From Tepidimicrobium xylanilyticum (GTDB lineage: Bacteria > Bacillota > Clostridia > Tissierellales > Tepidimicrobiaceae): a DNA stretch of 64,000 nt. The DNA is taken from the NCBI RefSeq assembly GCF_900106765.1, contig NZ_FNNG01000005.1, positions 1-64,000 on the forward strand, given 5' to 3'. Position 1 is the first letter of the stretch. Every line of letters starts with the position of its first letter. Under the pieces are notes generated by a model, which saw nothing but the letters and a program-made list of their open reading frames with translations, was not told the DNA's origin and ran no database searches. Positions 9,474 through 16,766 of this stretch are shown here, piece by piece. Made by a program: the position numbers and the translations under genes.

Positions 9474-9515
9474 TTGATCTAGGTCAAAGCATTACTAAAC
9501 AATATCTAATACAAT
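9474..9515 (+). promoter_or_regulatory. class II Fnr/Crp-type promoter of the hemerythrin operon
   Basis: TTGAT-ctag-GTCAA (9474-9487) is an Fnr-like dyad, one base from the symmetric TTGAT-N4-ATCAA form. A TACAAT -10 box lies at 9510-9515. With transcription starting near 9522 the dyad is centred about 41.5 bp upstream, the classic spacing for activation by Crp/Fnr proteins. An Fnr-like gene lies two genes downstream at 11521. Confidence 0.6.
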
Positions 9516-9583
9516 GAAGCTGAGGTATAAAAAAGAAATAGTAGCTTAAAATAAGGTAATAATAGTTAAAGGGAAGTTAGCTT

Positions 9584-9613
9584 ATGAAATTAAAGAAAGA
9601 GTTGATGGAATGA
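9584..9613 (+). other. nine-codon leader ORF overlapping the hemerythrin start
   Basis: ATG at 9584 behind GGGAAG encodes MKLKKELME and stops at TGA 9611-9613, overlapping the ATG of the hemerythrin gene as ATGA. The hemerythrin ATG has no strong ribosome site of its own, so translational coupling through this leader is plausible. Whether it is translated cannot be judged from sequence. Confidence 0.35.
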
Positions 9614-10167
9614 AATCAATTGACATTATCATAGAAGAACATGAACATGTTAGAAGGATGTTAAAGGTTATTAGGAAATATTGTTATAAGGTGTTGCTTG
9701 ACGAGGAAATAGATTATGGGGATTTTTATAAGATAATCGATTTTATCAGGAATTATACAGATAGCTATCATCACTCTAAGGAGGAAGATATTCTATTTAA
9801 AGCAATGGCAGAAAAGATGCCCAAGTTAATCAATAATGGTCCTATTACAGGAATGCTCATAGAACATGATATGGCTAGACTGTATGTTTCCAATCTAGAG
9901 AAGGCCTTAGAAAAATATGAAGAAGGGGATGATGAATCGAGATTAGATATAATTGCAAATGCTATATCCTATACGGATTTATTGGAACGGCATATTGAAA
10001 AGGAGAATAGTGCTATATTTAAATTTGCTAATAGTATCTTAACGGAAGATGTTAAGAAAAAGGTGGACGAAGAATGTGATCATGTTGATTTAGCTTTAGA
10101 AGATACGGGGGTTCAACGTAAGTATTTAAGTTTGCTAGTCTACTTGGAAGAAAAGGTAAAAAAATAA
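9610..10167 (+). CDS. hemerythrin-domain protein
   Basis: A 185-residue four-helix hemerythrin-like (HHE) protein. Ligands for a di-iron site can be seen in order: H11 and H13 (EEHEHV), H58/H59 with E62/E63 (HHSKEED), H88 (EHD), and H126/E130 (HIEKEN). Such proteins bind O2 or NO, or repair iron-sulfur centres (YtfE-like). The gene leads an operon with the DUF438 gene 14 bases downstream, behind an Fnr-type promoter and near an Fnr-like regulator, which suggests an oxygen or NO response in an anaerobe. No membrane segment or signal peptide is present. Confidence 0.85.
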   Translation: MKSIDIIIEEHEHVRRMLKVIRKYCYKVLLDEEIDYGDFYKIIDFIRNYTDSYHHSKEEDILFKAMAEKMPKLINNGPITGMLIEHDMARLYVSNLEKALEKYEEGDDESRLDIIANAISYTDLLERHIEKENSAIFKFANSILTEDVKKKVDEECDHVDLALEDTGVQRKYLSLLVYLEEKVKK

Positions 10168-10181
10168 AAAGGGGTGATTAA

Positions 10182-11396
10182 ATGAGCGAATTAATAAACA
10201 ATAGGGAGTACAGACAAAAACTGATGAAGGAAGTAATTAGGGAACTCCATGCAGGTAAAACTGTCGATGAAGTGAAAGAAAAATTTTCTAAGGTAATAGA
10301 AGGAGTTCCTCCTTCTGAAATAGCAGCAATGGAGGCTCAATTAGTAAAGGAAGGATTGCCTATAGAAGAAATACAGCGACTATGTAATGTTCATGCAGAA
10401 GTCTTTAAAGGTTCCATTGAAGAAATCCACCATCCTGAGGAAGTGCCAGGGCATCCTATTTATATTATGAGGGAGGAAAATAGAGCAATAGAAGAATATA
10501 TAGATAATACATTAAGGAAAAATATAGAGAAGTTTAGGATGGATGACTCTAATGATAATATAAATGACCTTATTAGCGATTTAAATCTTCTATGGGATGT
10601 GGATAAGCATTATAGCAGGAAGGAGAATTTAATATTCCCCTACCTAGAAAAATATGGCATCACCACTCCACCCCAAGTAATGTGGGGAGTAGATGACGAG
10701 ATTAGGGCTTTAATAAAGGAAGCAAAGCTTATGTTAATGGATTATAGAGGTAATAAGGAAGAGGTAATCCAAAAAATTGAAGAAATGGCACATGAAATAA
10801 AGGAAATGATCTATAAAGAAGAAAAGATTTTATTCCCAATGGCATTGGAAACTTTAACTGAGGATGAATGGGTTACCGTATATAGGGAAAGTGATGAAAT
10901 TGGCTATGCAATAATAGAACCAGAAAAGGATTGGGAGCTTAAACGGGTAAGGATTTCTCTTACAGAAGGAGGAGAGATTTCAGAAAAGGGAAATATAAAA
11001 TTTGAGACAGGTTTTTTAACACCAGAGGAAATAAGTCAGATATTAAATACCATCCCTGGGGATATAACTTTTGTAGATAAGAATGATATTGTAAAATATT
11101 ATTCCCAAGGGAAGGAAAGGATATTTGCACGTACTAAATCGGTTATAGGTAGGTCTGTTCAAAACTGCCATCCCCCAGCAAGTGTTCATGTAGTTGAAAA
11201 GATAGTAAAGGATTTTAAATCAGGTAAAAAAGACCATGAGGATTTCTGGATTAAGATGGGAGATAAATATGTTATGATAAGATATTTTGCAGTGAGAAAT
11301 AAGGATGGAGAATATTTAGGTACATTAGAATTCACACAGAATATAGCTCCTATCAAGGCAATAGAAGGAGAAAAGAGATTACTATCAGAGGATTAA
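10182..11396 (+). CDS. DUF438 / hemerythrin / PAS protein
   Basis: A 404-residue cytoplasmic protein in three parts: DUF438 (about 1-90, with the ALIVKEGLPIEEIQRLCNVH-like stretch), an HHE hemerythrin domain (about 90-235, with H-x-Y-S-R-K-E-N and H-E-I ligands), and a PAS domain (about 280-395) containing the conserved FVDKNDIVKYYSQGKERIF and GRSVQNCHPPASV. These proteins are common in anaerobic Firmicutes and are thought to sense redox or diatomic gas, but the output is unknown because no effector domain follows. It is translated 14 bases after the hemerythrin gene behind GGGGTGAT and closes the operon at a terminator that overlaps its stop codon. Confidence 0.87.
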   Translation: MSELINNREYRQKLMKEVIRELHAGKTVDEVKEKFSKVIEGVPPSEIAAMEAQLVKEGLPIEEIQRLCNVHAEVFKGSIEEIHHPEEVPGHPIYIMREENRAIEEYIDNTLRKNIEKFRMDDSNDNINDLISDLNLLWDVDKHYSRKENLIFPYLEKYGITTPPQVMWGVDDEIRALIKEAKLMLMDYRGNKEEVIQKIEEMAHEIKEMIYKEEKILFPMALETLTEDEWVTVYRESDEIGYAIIEPEKDWELKRVRISLTEGGEISEKGNIKFETGFLTPEEISQILNTIPGDITFVDKNDIVKYYSQGKERIFARTKSVIGRSVQNCHPPASVHVVEKIVKDFKSGKKDHEDFWIKMGDKYVMIRYFAVRNKDGEYLGTLEFTQNIAPIKAIEGEKRLLSED

Positions 11397-11422
11397 GGTA
11401 TTTATATGCCTTAATCCTTTTT
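11390..11422 (+). terminator. terminator of the hemerythrin-DUF438 operon
   Basis: GGATTAAGGtatttataTGCCTTAATCC followed by TTTTT. The stem begins inside the last codons of the DUF438 gene. Confidence 0.8.
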
Positions 11423-11520
11423 ATAATTCAACATTGATGTGGATTTATATACTAGTTTTTCATTCGCTTTTTAGGGTATCATATACATATCATGTAGTTT
11501 ATATAGAATGGGGTGTTATA

Positions 11521-12204
11521 ATGAGTTGTAGTTGTGAAAAAAGTGGTAGAAGGAAAAGCTGTATTGAAATGGTGCCTATATTTAGTACTTTAACCTATGA
11601 TGAAATGATGGAAGTAGCCAAAATTACAGTACCTAGAAGTTATAAAAAAGGCGAAATGATTTATATGGCTGGAGATAAAGGGGAAAAGCTATTCGTTATC
11701 CATAAGGGACAGGTTAAAATATCTAGACTTTCTCCAGCAGGAAAAGAACAGGTTATTAGAATATTAGGACCAGGAGAGTTTATGGGAGAGCTATCCCTTT
11801 TTGTGTGCAAACCTCAAACGGATAATGCGGAGACCTTGGAGGATACAAGTATATGTGTGATAGATGGAGAAAAATTAAAGGGTATAATGGCCAAATATCC
11901 AACTATAGCTTTTAAAGTGTTGGAGGAGTTAAGCCATAGATTGGACAAGGCAGAAAAACTTATAGAATATTTGGGTAGTCACGATGTGGAAACTAGAATT
12001 GTCGAAACATTATTGGAATTGGCCGATGATAAAGGAGAAGTAGTTCTCAATATGAGTAAAAAGGACCTTGCCTCTCATATGGGGATGAGCCAAGAAACCT
12101 TAAGCAGGAAATTATCCTATTTTCAGGATATGGGTTGGATTAAACAAATTGGGCATAGGCGGATAATAATAGTGGATGAAATTGGATTGAGAACGTTAAT
12201 ATAA
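11521..12204 (+). CDS. Crp/Fnr family transcription regulator with N-terminal cysteines
   Basis: A 227-residue regulator. Reading is open upstream, but the ATG at 11521 (MSCSC) is preferred: the earlier start lacks a ribosome site and would place the promoter inside the gene. The cyclic-nucleotide-binding fold (about 18-130) is followed by a Crp-type helix-turn-helix (about 165-210, SHMGMSQETLSRKLSYFQ). Cysteines at 3, 5 and 14, plus an internal one near 99, are reminiscent of the iron-sulfur ligands of Fnr, but the spacing is unusual, so O2/NO sensing is inference. A good Fnr-type site lies 2 kb upstream before the hemerythrin operon, a likely target. The radical SAM gene follows closely. 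Confidence 0.85.
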   Translation: MSCSCEKSGRRKSCIEMVPIFSTLTYDEMMEVAKITVPRSYKKGEMIYMAGDKGEKLFVIHKGQVKISRLSPAGKEQVIRILGPGEFMGELSLFVCKPQTDNAETLEDTSICVIDGEKLKGIMAKYPTIAFKVLEELSHRLDKAEKLIEYLGSHDVETRIVETLLELADDKGEVVLNMSKKDLASHMGMSQETLSRKLSYFQDMGWIKQIGHRRIIIVDEIGLRTLI

Positions 12205-12219
12205 ATGAAGGATGATTAT

Positions 12220-13134
12220 ATGTGGGGAGATAAAAGGTACCATACATTAAACTATGAATTAAGGAAAGAATTTGGGCAAAAGGTTATGAAACTATCGTTA
12301 GATGGAGGGTTTACTTGTCCTAATAGGGATGGGACTATTGGCCATAGAGGTTGTGTTTTTTGCGGAGAGGAAGGTTCTGGAGAATTTGCAGGGTCCAGAA
12401 CCTTAAGCATTGAGGAACAGATTAGGGAACAGAAAAAACTTTTGTCTAACAAATGGAAGACGGGGAAATATATTGCCTATTTCCAGAGTTTCACCAATAC
12501 CTATTCTGCTTATGAAGATCTAAGAAAAAAGTATTATTCCGCTCTTTCACAAGAGGAAATAGTAGGATTAGCCATAGCTACCAGGCCTGATTGTTTATCG
12601 GAAGATGTACTAGATCTTTTAACTGAACTAAATGAAAAGACCTATATATGGATAGAACTAGGGCTTCAAACTATCCATGAGAGGACTGCAAAATTTATCA
12701 GACGAGGCTATTCCTTAGAGACCTATGATATAGCCATAGAAAAGTTAAAAAATAAAAATATAAGGGTGGTTACCCATTTAATACTTGGATTACCTGGGGA
12801 ATCTAAGGATGAGATATTAGAATCTGTCAAATATGTAGCTAATACTAATACCTGGGGAGTTAAATTTCATCTATTGTATATCCAGAAGGGAACGGATTTG
12901 TATGAATACTATTTAAAAAACCCTTTTCCAATACTAGGCAGAGATGAATATATATCCTTGGTAGCAGATAGCCTCGAACTGCTTCCTAAAGAAATGGTAG
13001 TCCATAGAGTAACGGGCGATGGTAAAAAGGAATTACTATTTGAGCCTAGATGGTCTTTGGATAAATTAAGGGTTCTTTCAGGTATAGATAAGGAGTTAAA
13101 AAGGAGGAATTCATATCAAGGATTAAAATATTAA
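12220..13134 (+). CDS. radical SAM protein, TIGR01212 (YhcC/YtqA) family
   Basis: A 304-residue radical SAM enzyme whose cluster cysteines are C33, C45 and C48 (CPNRDGTIGHRGCVFC), the wide spacing typical of the TIGR01212 family rather than the plain CxxxCxxC. The family is widespread and has been linked to tRNA or other modification, but its reaction is not settled. IELGLQTIHE and VTHLILGLPGES match the barrel strands. An ATG directly after the fnr-like stop (12205) is possible. The ATG at 12220 is chosen because AAGGA lies seven bases before it. Probably co-transcribed with the regulator gene. Confidence 0.85.
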   Translation: MWGDKRYHTLNYELRKEFGQKVMKLSLDGGFTCPNRDGTIGHRGCVFCGEEGSGEFAGSRTLSIEEQIREQKKLLSNKWKTGKYIAYFQSFTNTYSAYEDLRKKYYSALSQEEIVGLAIATRPDCLSEDVLDLLTELNEKTYIWIELGLQTIHERTAKFIRRGYSLETYDIAIEKLKNKNIRVVTHLILGLPGESKDEILESVKYVANTNTWGVKFHLLYIQKGTDLYEYYLKNPFPILGRDEYISLVADSLELLPKEMVVHRVTGDGKKELLFEPRWSLDKLRVLSGIDKELKRRNSYQGLKY

Positions 13135-13142
13135 TAGCTTTC

Positions 13143-13170
13143 ACAGACTTCACCTTTCTAGCATATTATA
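13143..13170 (+). promoter_or_regulatory. sigma-K-type sporulation promoter (first LysM gene)
   Basis: AC (13143-13144), 17 bases, then CATATTATA (13162-13170) fits the late mother-cell sigma-K pattern AC-N16/17-CATAnnnTA. The same arrangement with the same following bases (TATAnTGCA) stands before the second LysM gene at 13962. Confidence 0.6.
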
Positions 13171-13203
13171 TATTGCACAATAATATGAGGAAAGGTGATA
13201 GAT

Positions 13204-13923
13204 ATGGAAAATAGATATGGAGCCATGCAAGCTTGTCCCCCAGGCAGCTTTGCCTATATTATAAGACCGGGAGATACTCTATTTCAATTGGCTAATAGAT
13301 TTAATACTACAGTAGATGCCATTATGAGGATTAATCCAGGCATTGATCCAAATAGACTCCAAATAGGTCAAAGCATATGTATACCAGGGGCAACAACACC
13401 TCCACCCCCAGGAACTTGTCCTAATGGGTTTTTCCATGTAATAAGGGCAGGGGATACCTACTTCAGACTGAGCCAACAATATGGAGTAAGTGTAGACGCT
13501 ATAATAAGGGCTAATCCGGGAGTGGATCCAAATAGACTGCAAATAGGTCAAAGAATATGTATACCTGGAGGAACTCCACCTTTGCCACCTTGTATAAATG
13601 GATTCTACTATACTATTAGGGCAGGGGATACTATATTTGCTCTTAGCCAGAGATTTAATGTAAGCGTTGAAGCCATAATTGGAGCTAATCCTGGAATTAA
13701 TCCAAATAATCTTCAAATAGGTCAAACTATTTGTATTCCAAGAGCTGTAACCCCTGGACCACCATGTCCGAATGGATTCCTTTATTCCATAAGGGCAGGA
13801 GACACCCTATTTGCTATTGGTCAACGATTTAATGTAAGTGTTGATGCAATCATTAGGGCTAATCCGGGAATCGATCCAAACAATTTAAGAATAGGTCAAG
13901 TAATATGTATACCAACATTCTAA
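13204..13923 (+). CDS. four-LysM-repeat protein, probable spore envelope protein
   Basis: A 239-residue protein made almost wholly of four LysM repeats of about 55 residues, each running Y-I-R-x-G-D-T ... NPGIDPNxLxIGQxICIP, joined by short proline/cysteine linkers (CPNGF). LysM binds peptidoglycan or chitin N-acetylglucosamine chains. There is no signal peptide, no membrane segment and no catalytic domain. This suits a mother-cell protein assembled onto the spore from the cytoplasm, as does the sigma-K-type promoter. The ATG at 13204 follows GGAAAGG. A GTG nine bases earlier is less likely. A paralogue lies directly downstream (14027). Confidence 0.82.
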   Translation: MENRYGAMQACPPGSFAYIIRPGDTLFQLANRFNTTVDAIMRINPGIDPNRLQIGQSICIPGATTPPPPGTCPNGFFHVIRAGDTYFRLSQQYGVSVDAIIRANPGVDPNRLQIGQRICIPGGTPPLPPCINGFYYTIRAGDTIFALSQRFNVSVEAIIGANPGINPNNLQIGQTICIPRAVTPGPPCPNGFLYSIRAGDTLFAIGQRFNVSVDAIIRANPGIDPNNLRIGQVICIPTF

Positions 13924-13947
13924 AAGAGGAGCCTAGGCTCCTTTTTT
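13924..13947 (+). terminator. terminator after the first LysM gene
   Basis: AAGAGGAGCCTAGGCTCCTTTTTT: a compact palindromic stem followed directly by T residues. Confidence 0.8.
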
Positions 13948-13961
13948 AGATTTAATTATTA

Positions 13962-13989
13962 ACACTCACCGCTACATCTGCATAGTATA
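13962..13989 (+). promoter_or_regulatory. sigma-K-type sporulation promoter (second LysM gene)
   Basis: AC (13962-13963), 17 bases, then CATAGTATA (13981-13989), followed by TAGTGCA. Spacing and flanks match the promoter at 13143. Confidence 0.6.
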
Positions 13990-14026
13990 TAGTGCAAATA
14001 ATTATATAATAGAAGGGTGGGTTAGT

Positions 14027-14761
14027 ATGAACGAAAGACATGATATAGAAGGAAAATGTCCTAGGGGCAGTTTCCCATATACCATCAAATCTGGAGATAC
14101 TCTATATCTATTAGCCCAAAGGTATAATACCACTGTAGAGGCAATTATGAGAATTAATCCAGGAATCGATCCCAAAAATCTCCAAATAGGTCAAGTAATA
14201 TGCATACCAAGTGAAAAGCCTATGCCACCATGCCATGACGGATTTTATTATACTATAAGGCAAGGAGATACATTCTATAAGCTGAGCCAACAATTTGGTG
14301 TAAGCGTGGAAGATTTGATGAGAGCTAATCCAGGAGTTGATCCAAATAATCTTCAAATTGGGCAGGTAATTTGTATTCCACATAAAGTATCTCCAATACC
14401 TCCATGTCCAAATGGGTTCTATTACACTATAAGACCAGGTGATACCATATTTTCCCTTAGCCAAAGATTCAATGTGTCCGTTCAAGAAATATTACTTGCA
14501 AATCCTGGAATCGATCCAAACAACTTACAGATAGGTATGACAATATGTATACCGATGAAAATGCCAGAGCCATCTTTACCTCCATGTCCAAATGGATTCT
14601 ACTATACCATAAGACCAGGGGATACTCTATTTCTAATTGGACAACGGTTTAACGTACCAGTACAAGAAATACTTCAAGCAAATCCTGGAATCGATCCAAA
14701 TAACCTGAGGATTGGGCAGATAATATGTATTCCTAGAAAATGTGTCGTATTCTGTTTCTAA
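14027..14761 (+). CDS. four-LysM-repeat protein, paralogue of the preceding gene
   Basis: A 244-residue protein, again four LysM repeats separated by C-P-N-G-F-Y-Y-T-I-R linkers, ending CIPRKCVVFCF with an added cysteine pair. It shares clear sequence and repeat order with the product at 13204, so a tandem duplication is likely, but the promoter, start region and linkers have diverged. GAAGGGTGGG precedes the ATG. No signal peptide. Regulation by its own sigma-K-type promoter suggests late mother-cell expression and a place in the spore coat or cortex boundary. That role is inferred from promoter and architecture only. Confidence 0.82.
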   Translation: MNERHDIEGKCPRGSFPYTIKSGDTLYLLAQRYNTTVEAIMRINPGIDPKNLQIGQVICIPSEKPMPPCHDGFYYTIRQGDTFYKLSQQFGVSVEDLMRANPGVDPNNLQIGQVICIPHKVSPIPPCPNGFYYTIRPGDTIFSLSQRFNVSVQEILLANPGIDPNNLQIGMTICIPMKMPEPSLPPCPNGFYYTIRPGDTLFLIGQRFNVPVQEILQANPGIDPNNLRIGQIICIPRKCVVFCF

Positions 14762-14813
14762 AAGACATTCGAAGAAACAAAATTTAACCTCATAAATATA
14801 AATTAAGTTAAAA

Positions 14814-14868
14814 GTGCTTAGGAGTTACATTCTTTCTGAAAAATAGAATTCCTAAGCACCTTATTTTT
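14814..14868 (+). terminator. hairpin after the second LysM gene
   Basis: GTGCTTAGGA and TCCTAAGCAC pair across a 26-base loop, followed by CTTATTTTTATTT. The stem is perfect but the T-run is broken, so termination strength is uncertain. Confidence 0.5.
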
Positions 14869-14879
14869 ATTTATACTAC

Positions 14880-14908
14880 TTGATACGTACTACGTAGGAC
14901 GATATAAT
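14880..14908 (+). promoter_or_regulatory. padR promoter with operator inside it
   Basis: TTGATA (14880-14885), 17 bases, TATAAT (14903-14908). The spacer and the -35 end contain TACGTA-c-TACGTA (14884-14896), a 13-bp symmetric site. PadR proteins commonly repress their own promoters through such dyads, so autoregulation is likely. Confidence 0.65.
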
Positions 14909-14959
14909 ATATTCACCAAAAGGTTACAATATATATAATTCAAAGAAAGAGGAATGGCA

Positions 14960-15307
14960 ATGAAACAAAGGGATATACGAGATAAAATACCGCTGACCGA
15001 AACTGCCCTTCTTCTTTTACTTGCATTGTATAAGCCAAATCATGGATATAATGTTATGAAGATGGTTAAAAAAATGACAGAAGGGAGAATCATTTTTGGG
15101 TCAGGAACATTATATGGAGCAATAAATAATCTTAATAAAAAAGGTTGGATTAAGCTAGTTAGGATAGATAAGGAGTCAAAAAAGAAAGAATATGTGATTA
15201 CTGATACTAGCAAAAAAATTGTTGAAATGGAATTGGCACGCATGAAGCAAATGTATGATGCGGGAAAAAAGATTATTAAGGGGGTAAATGCATTAAATGG
15301 TGACTAA
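14960..15307 (+). CDS. PadR family transcription regulator
   Basis: A 115-residue PadR repressor: a winged helix with ETALLLLLALYKPNHGYNVMK near the N-terminus, the GTLYGAINNLNKKGWI recognition helix and wing, and a short C-terminal dimer helix, the subfamily-2 length. The ATG at 14954 abuts the ribosome site. The one at 14960, six bases from AGAGGA, is preferred. PadR genes of this class sit before the membrane protein they control, typically a DUF2812 protein. Here only a broken DUF2812-like fragment follows. The promoter holds a strong symmetric site, so self-repression is expected. Confidence 0.87.
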   Translation: MKQRDIRDKIPLTETALLLLLALYKPNHGYNVMKMVKKMTEGRIIFGSGTLYGAINNLNKKGWIKLVRIDKESKKKEYVITDTSKKIVEMELARMKQMYDAGKKIIKGVNALNGD

Positions 15308-15384
15308 ATTGAAATTTTTTTAGATCCTATGCAGATAGAGATGGTATGATAGCAACTTCTACGGGAATGATAAATTGAGAAATA

Positions 15385-15684
15385 TTGATATCTGAAAAAA
15401 TAGATGATGGGAAAGTTTTTGAAACTTTTTCTGATGCTGAAGATAAAATGAAAAATTTGAAGAAAAGGAGAAAGCCCAGTATCTATTTACTCATATTTGC
15501 TATTATAATGGCAATATGGGGTATGGTGGGGTTAGAGCCTTTCTTTGAATTTATTTTAGTTGGCTTTACACCTTTATCAAATTATAGATTGACACCTATT
15601 ATTTTAAGCTTTATTTTAGCTATAGTGAGTATTTTAAGATTGGTTGTTCTCTCAAGAATGATTAAGTCAATAGGTACTAAATGA
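15385..15684 (+). pseudogene. DUF2812-like membrane protein, N-terminally truncated remnant
   Basis: An open stretch of 99 residues without an ATG: it begins behind an in-frame TGA at 15376 and could only start at TTG 15385. IDDGKVFETFSDAEDKMKNLKKRRK followed by two membrane helices matches the middle-to-C-terminal part of DUF2812 proteins, whose usual N-terminal domain of about 100 residues is missing. Reading in the same frame continues upstream of the stop as RSYADRDGMIATSTGMIN. The position directly after padR fits the usual padR-DUF2812 pair. A short functional protein from the TTG cannot be excluded, but decay is the simpler view. Confidence 0.55.
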
Positions 15685-15733
15685 GGGAACTAATTTGAGG
15701 TTCAGATAGAATAAAGGTGATTGAAAGGAGTTA

Positions 15734-15777
15734 AAACTTCTACAGTAAGTAGAGTTCTCTACTTGCTGCAGAAGTTT
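15734..15777. terminator. long hairpin between the DUF2812 remnant and the DUF4260 gene
   Basis: AAACTTCTACAGTAAGTAGAG pairs with CTACTTGCTGCAGAAGTTT across a four-base loop with about three mismatches. It lies between convergent units and probably stops both, though the T-runs are weak. Confidence 0.5.
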
Positions 15778-15815
15778 ATTAATGTATAGGTCATGAGCTT
15801 TCTAAGAAATTAAAC

Positions 15816-16169
15816 TTAATCCAATTTTTGTAGATGTGTAATTTTGAATCCTTCGACATATTTCAAACCATAGCCTATCATTCTATCAAGAAAGATATGG
15901 GCAGACCATATCAATCCTGCCATTATGAATATTTGTCCTTTTGTAATAGCTGCTAATAACAATAAAATTAAAGGAAATACAAAAACATGCCCCAGATTGT
16001 AGAAGAATGCTCCTACATTATTATCGACTAAATATCCTAACATGAGTAGGTCAGGTAAAAATAAACATATAAAAAAAACAAGCATATTAAAATCTAGATG
16101 AAGATAGATTATTAGGCTTAATAAAAAACCTAATGCGCCTTCAATACGTATCCAAATTTTAGGTGTCAT
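15816..16169 (-). CDS. DUF4260 membrane protein
   Basis: A 117-residue protein with four hydrophobic helices, matching DUF4260: FLPDLLMLGYLVDNNVGAFFYNLGH, then a W-S-A-H-I-F-L-D-R-M-x-GYGLKY motif near the C-terminus. The function of the family is unknown. The conserved D, N, H and R residues in membrane-near positions may matter. The start overlaps the end of the merR gene by 11 bases, so the two are translationally linked, and it is probably the effector or target of that regulator. Confidence 0.75.
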   Translation of the reverse strand: MTPKIWIRIEGALGFLLSLIIYLHLDFNMLVFFICLFLPDLLMLGYLVDNNVGAFFYNLGHVFVFPLILLLLAAITKGQIFIMAGLIWSAHIFLDRMIGYGLKYVEGFKITHLQKLD

Positions 16170-16599
16170 CTTTTTTTACTCCTCCTTTCAGTAATTGCTT
16201 ATACATAACTTCTACTAACCTTTGAATCTTATCATAGTTCTGCTGATATCGGTTATTTTCCATAAGCTGTTTAACTTGATCTAATTGTTTGCTGGCTATT
16301 TTTAAAAAAGCAATCTTATTTTCAATTTGATTAATTTTATTTTGAAACATATTAACTGCTATTTCATTACATTCAGATGATATGGGTTTTTTTTGCAGGG
16401 ATAATAGAAACCTAATTTCTTCTAGTGAAAATTCTAGTTGTTTTAGCACTATAATAAGTTGAACTGTTTTTTCACATTCTTCATCATAGAAACGGTAGCT
16501 ATTATGCAGCCGTTTTGGCTGAATAAGCCCTATTTTTTCATAAAACCTGATGGTGTCGGCAGTAAGCTTATACTTATCTGCAAATTCTTTAATTAACAT
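16159..16599 (-). CDS. MerR family transcription regulator
   Basis: A 146-residue MerR-type regulator. The winged helix-turn-helix occupies about residues 1-70 (KEFADKYKLTADTIRFYEKIGLIQP, then YRFYDEE), followed by a long dimerisation helix (about 75-125). No cysteine pair for metal binding is present, so it is likely to belong to the group that answers small molecules. The ligand is unknown. AGGAGG stands nine bases before the ATG. It is expressed from a MerR-type promoter directly upstream, hence probably autoregulated, and overlaps the DUF4260 gene. Confidence 0.88.
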   Translation of the reverse strand: MLIKEFADKYKLTADTIRFYEKIGLIQPKRLHNSYRFYDEECEKTVQLIIVLKQLEFSLEEIRFLLSLQKKPISSECNEIAVNMFQNKINQIENKIAFLKIASKQLDQVKQLMENNRYQQNYDKIQRLVEVMYKQLLKGGVKKDDT

Positions 16600-16620
16600 A
16601 TTCCAATACCTCCTAATAAG

Positions 16621-16651
16621 ATTTTAACATTGGAGTAAACTCCAATGTCAA
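16621..16651 (-). promoter_or_regulatory. MerR-type promoter with 19-bp spacer and operator
   Basis: On the minus strand TTGACA (16651-16646), 19 bases, TAAAAT (16626-16621). The over-long spacer contains a perfect dyad at 16627-16648: ACATTGGAGT, two bases, and its exact complement. A 19-bp spacer filled by a GGAGT-nn-ACTCC dyad is the hallmark of promoters untwisted by MerR activators. It drives merR-DUF4260. Confidence 0.85.
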
Positions 16652-16690
16652 GTATAATATTCGATGAAGTTGTAATATTAAAGGGGATAA

Positions 16691-16729
16691 AAAATCGTAA
16701 TTAATCAAAGCCTGATTAATTACGATTTT
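16691..16729 (-). terminator. terminator after the ferredoxin-reductase fusion gene
   Basis: AAAATCGTAATTAATC, seven bases, and its exact complement: a 16-bp perfect stem ending in T on both strands. It lies downstream of the gene at 16767-18251 and shields the merR promoter. Confidence 0.75.
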
Positions 16730-16766
16730 AAAGTTTATCCTTGACAGAATAAGAAATAAAGAATAA

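Noticed and set aside
13279..14485. Long minus-strand open frames opposite the two LysM genes
   Set aside because: They mirror the repeat structure of the plus-strand genes, have no ribosome sites and encode low-complexity Ser/Ile/Tyr-rich sequence.
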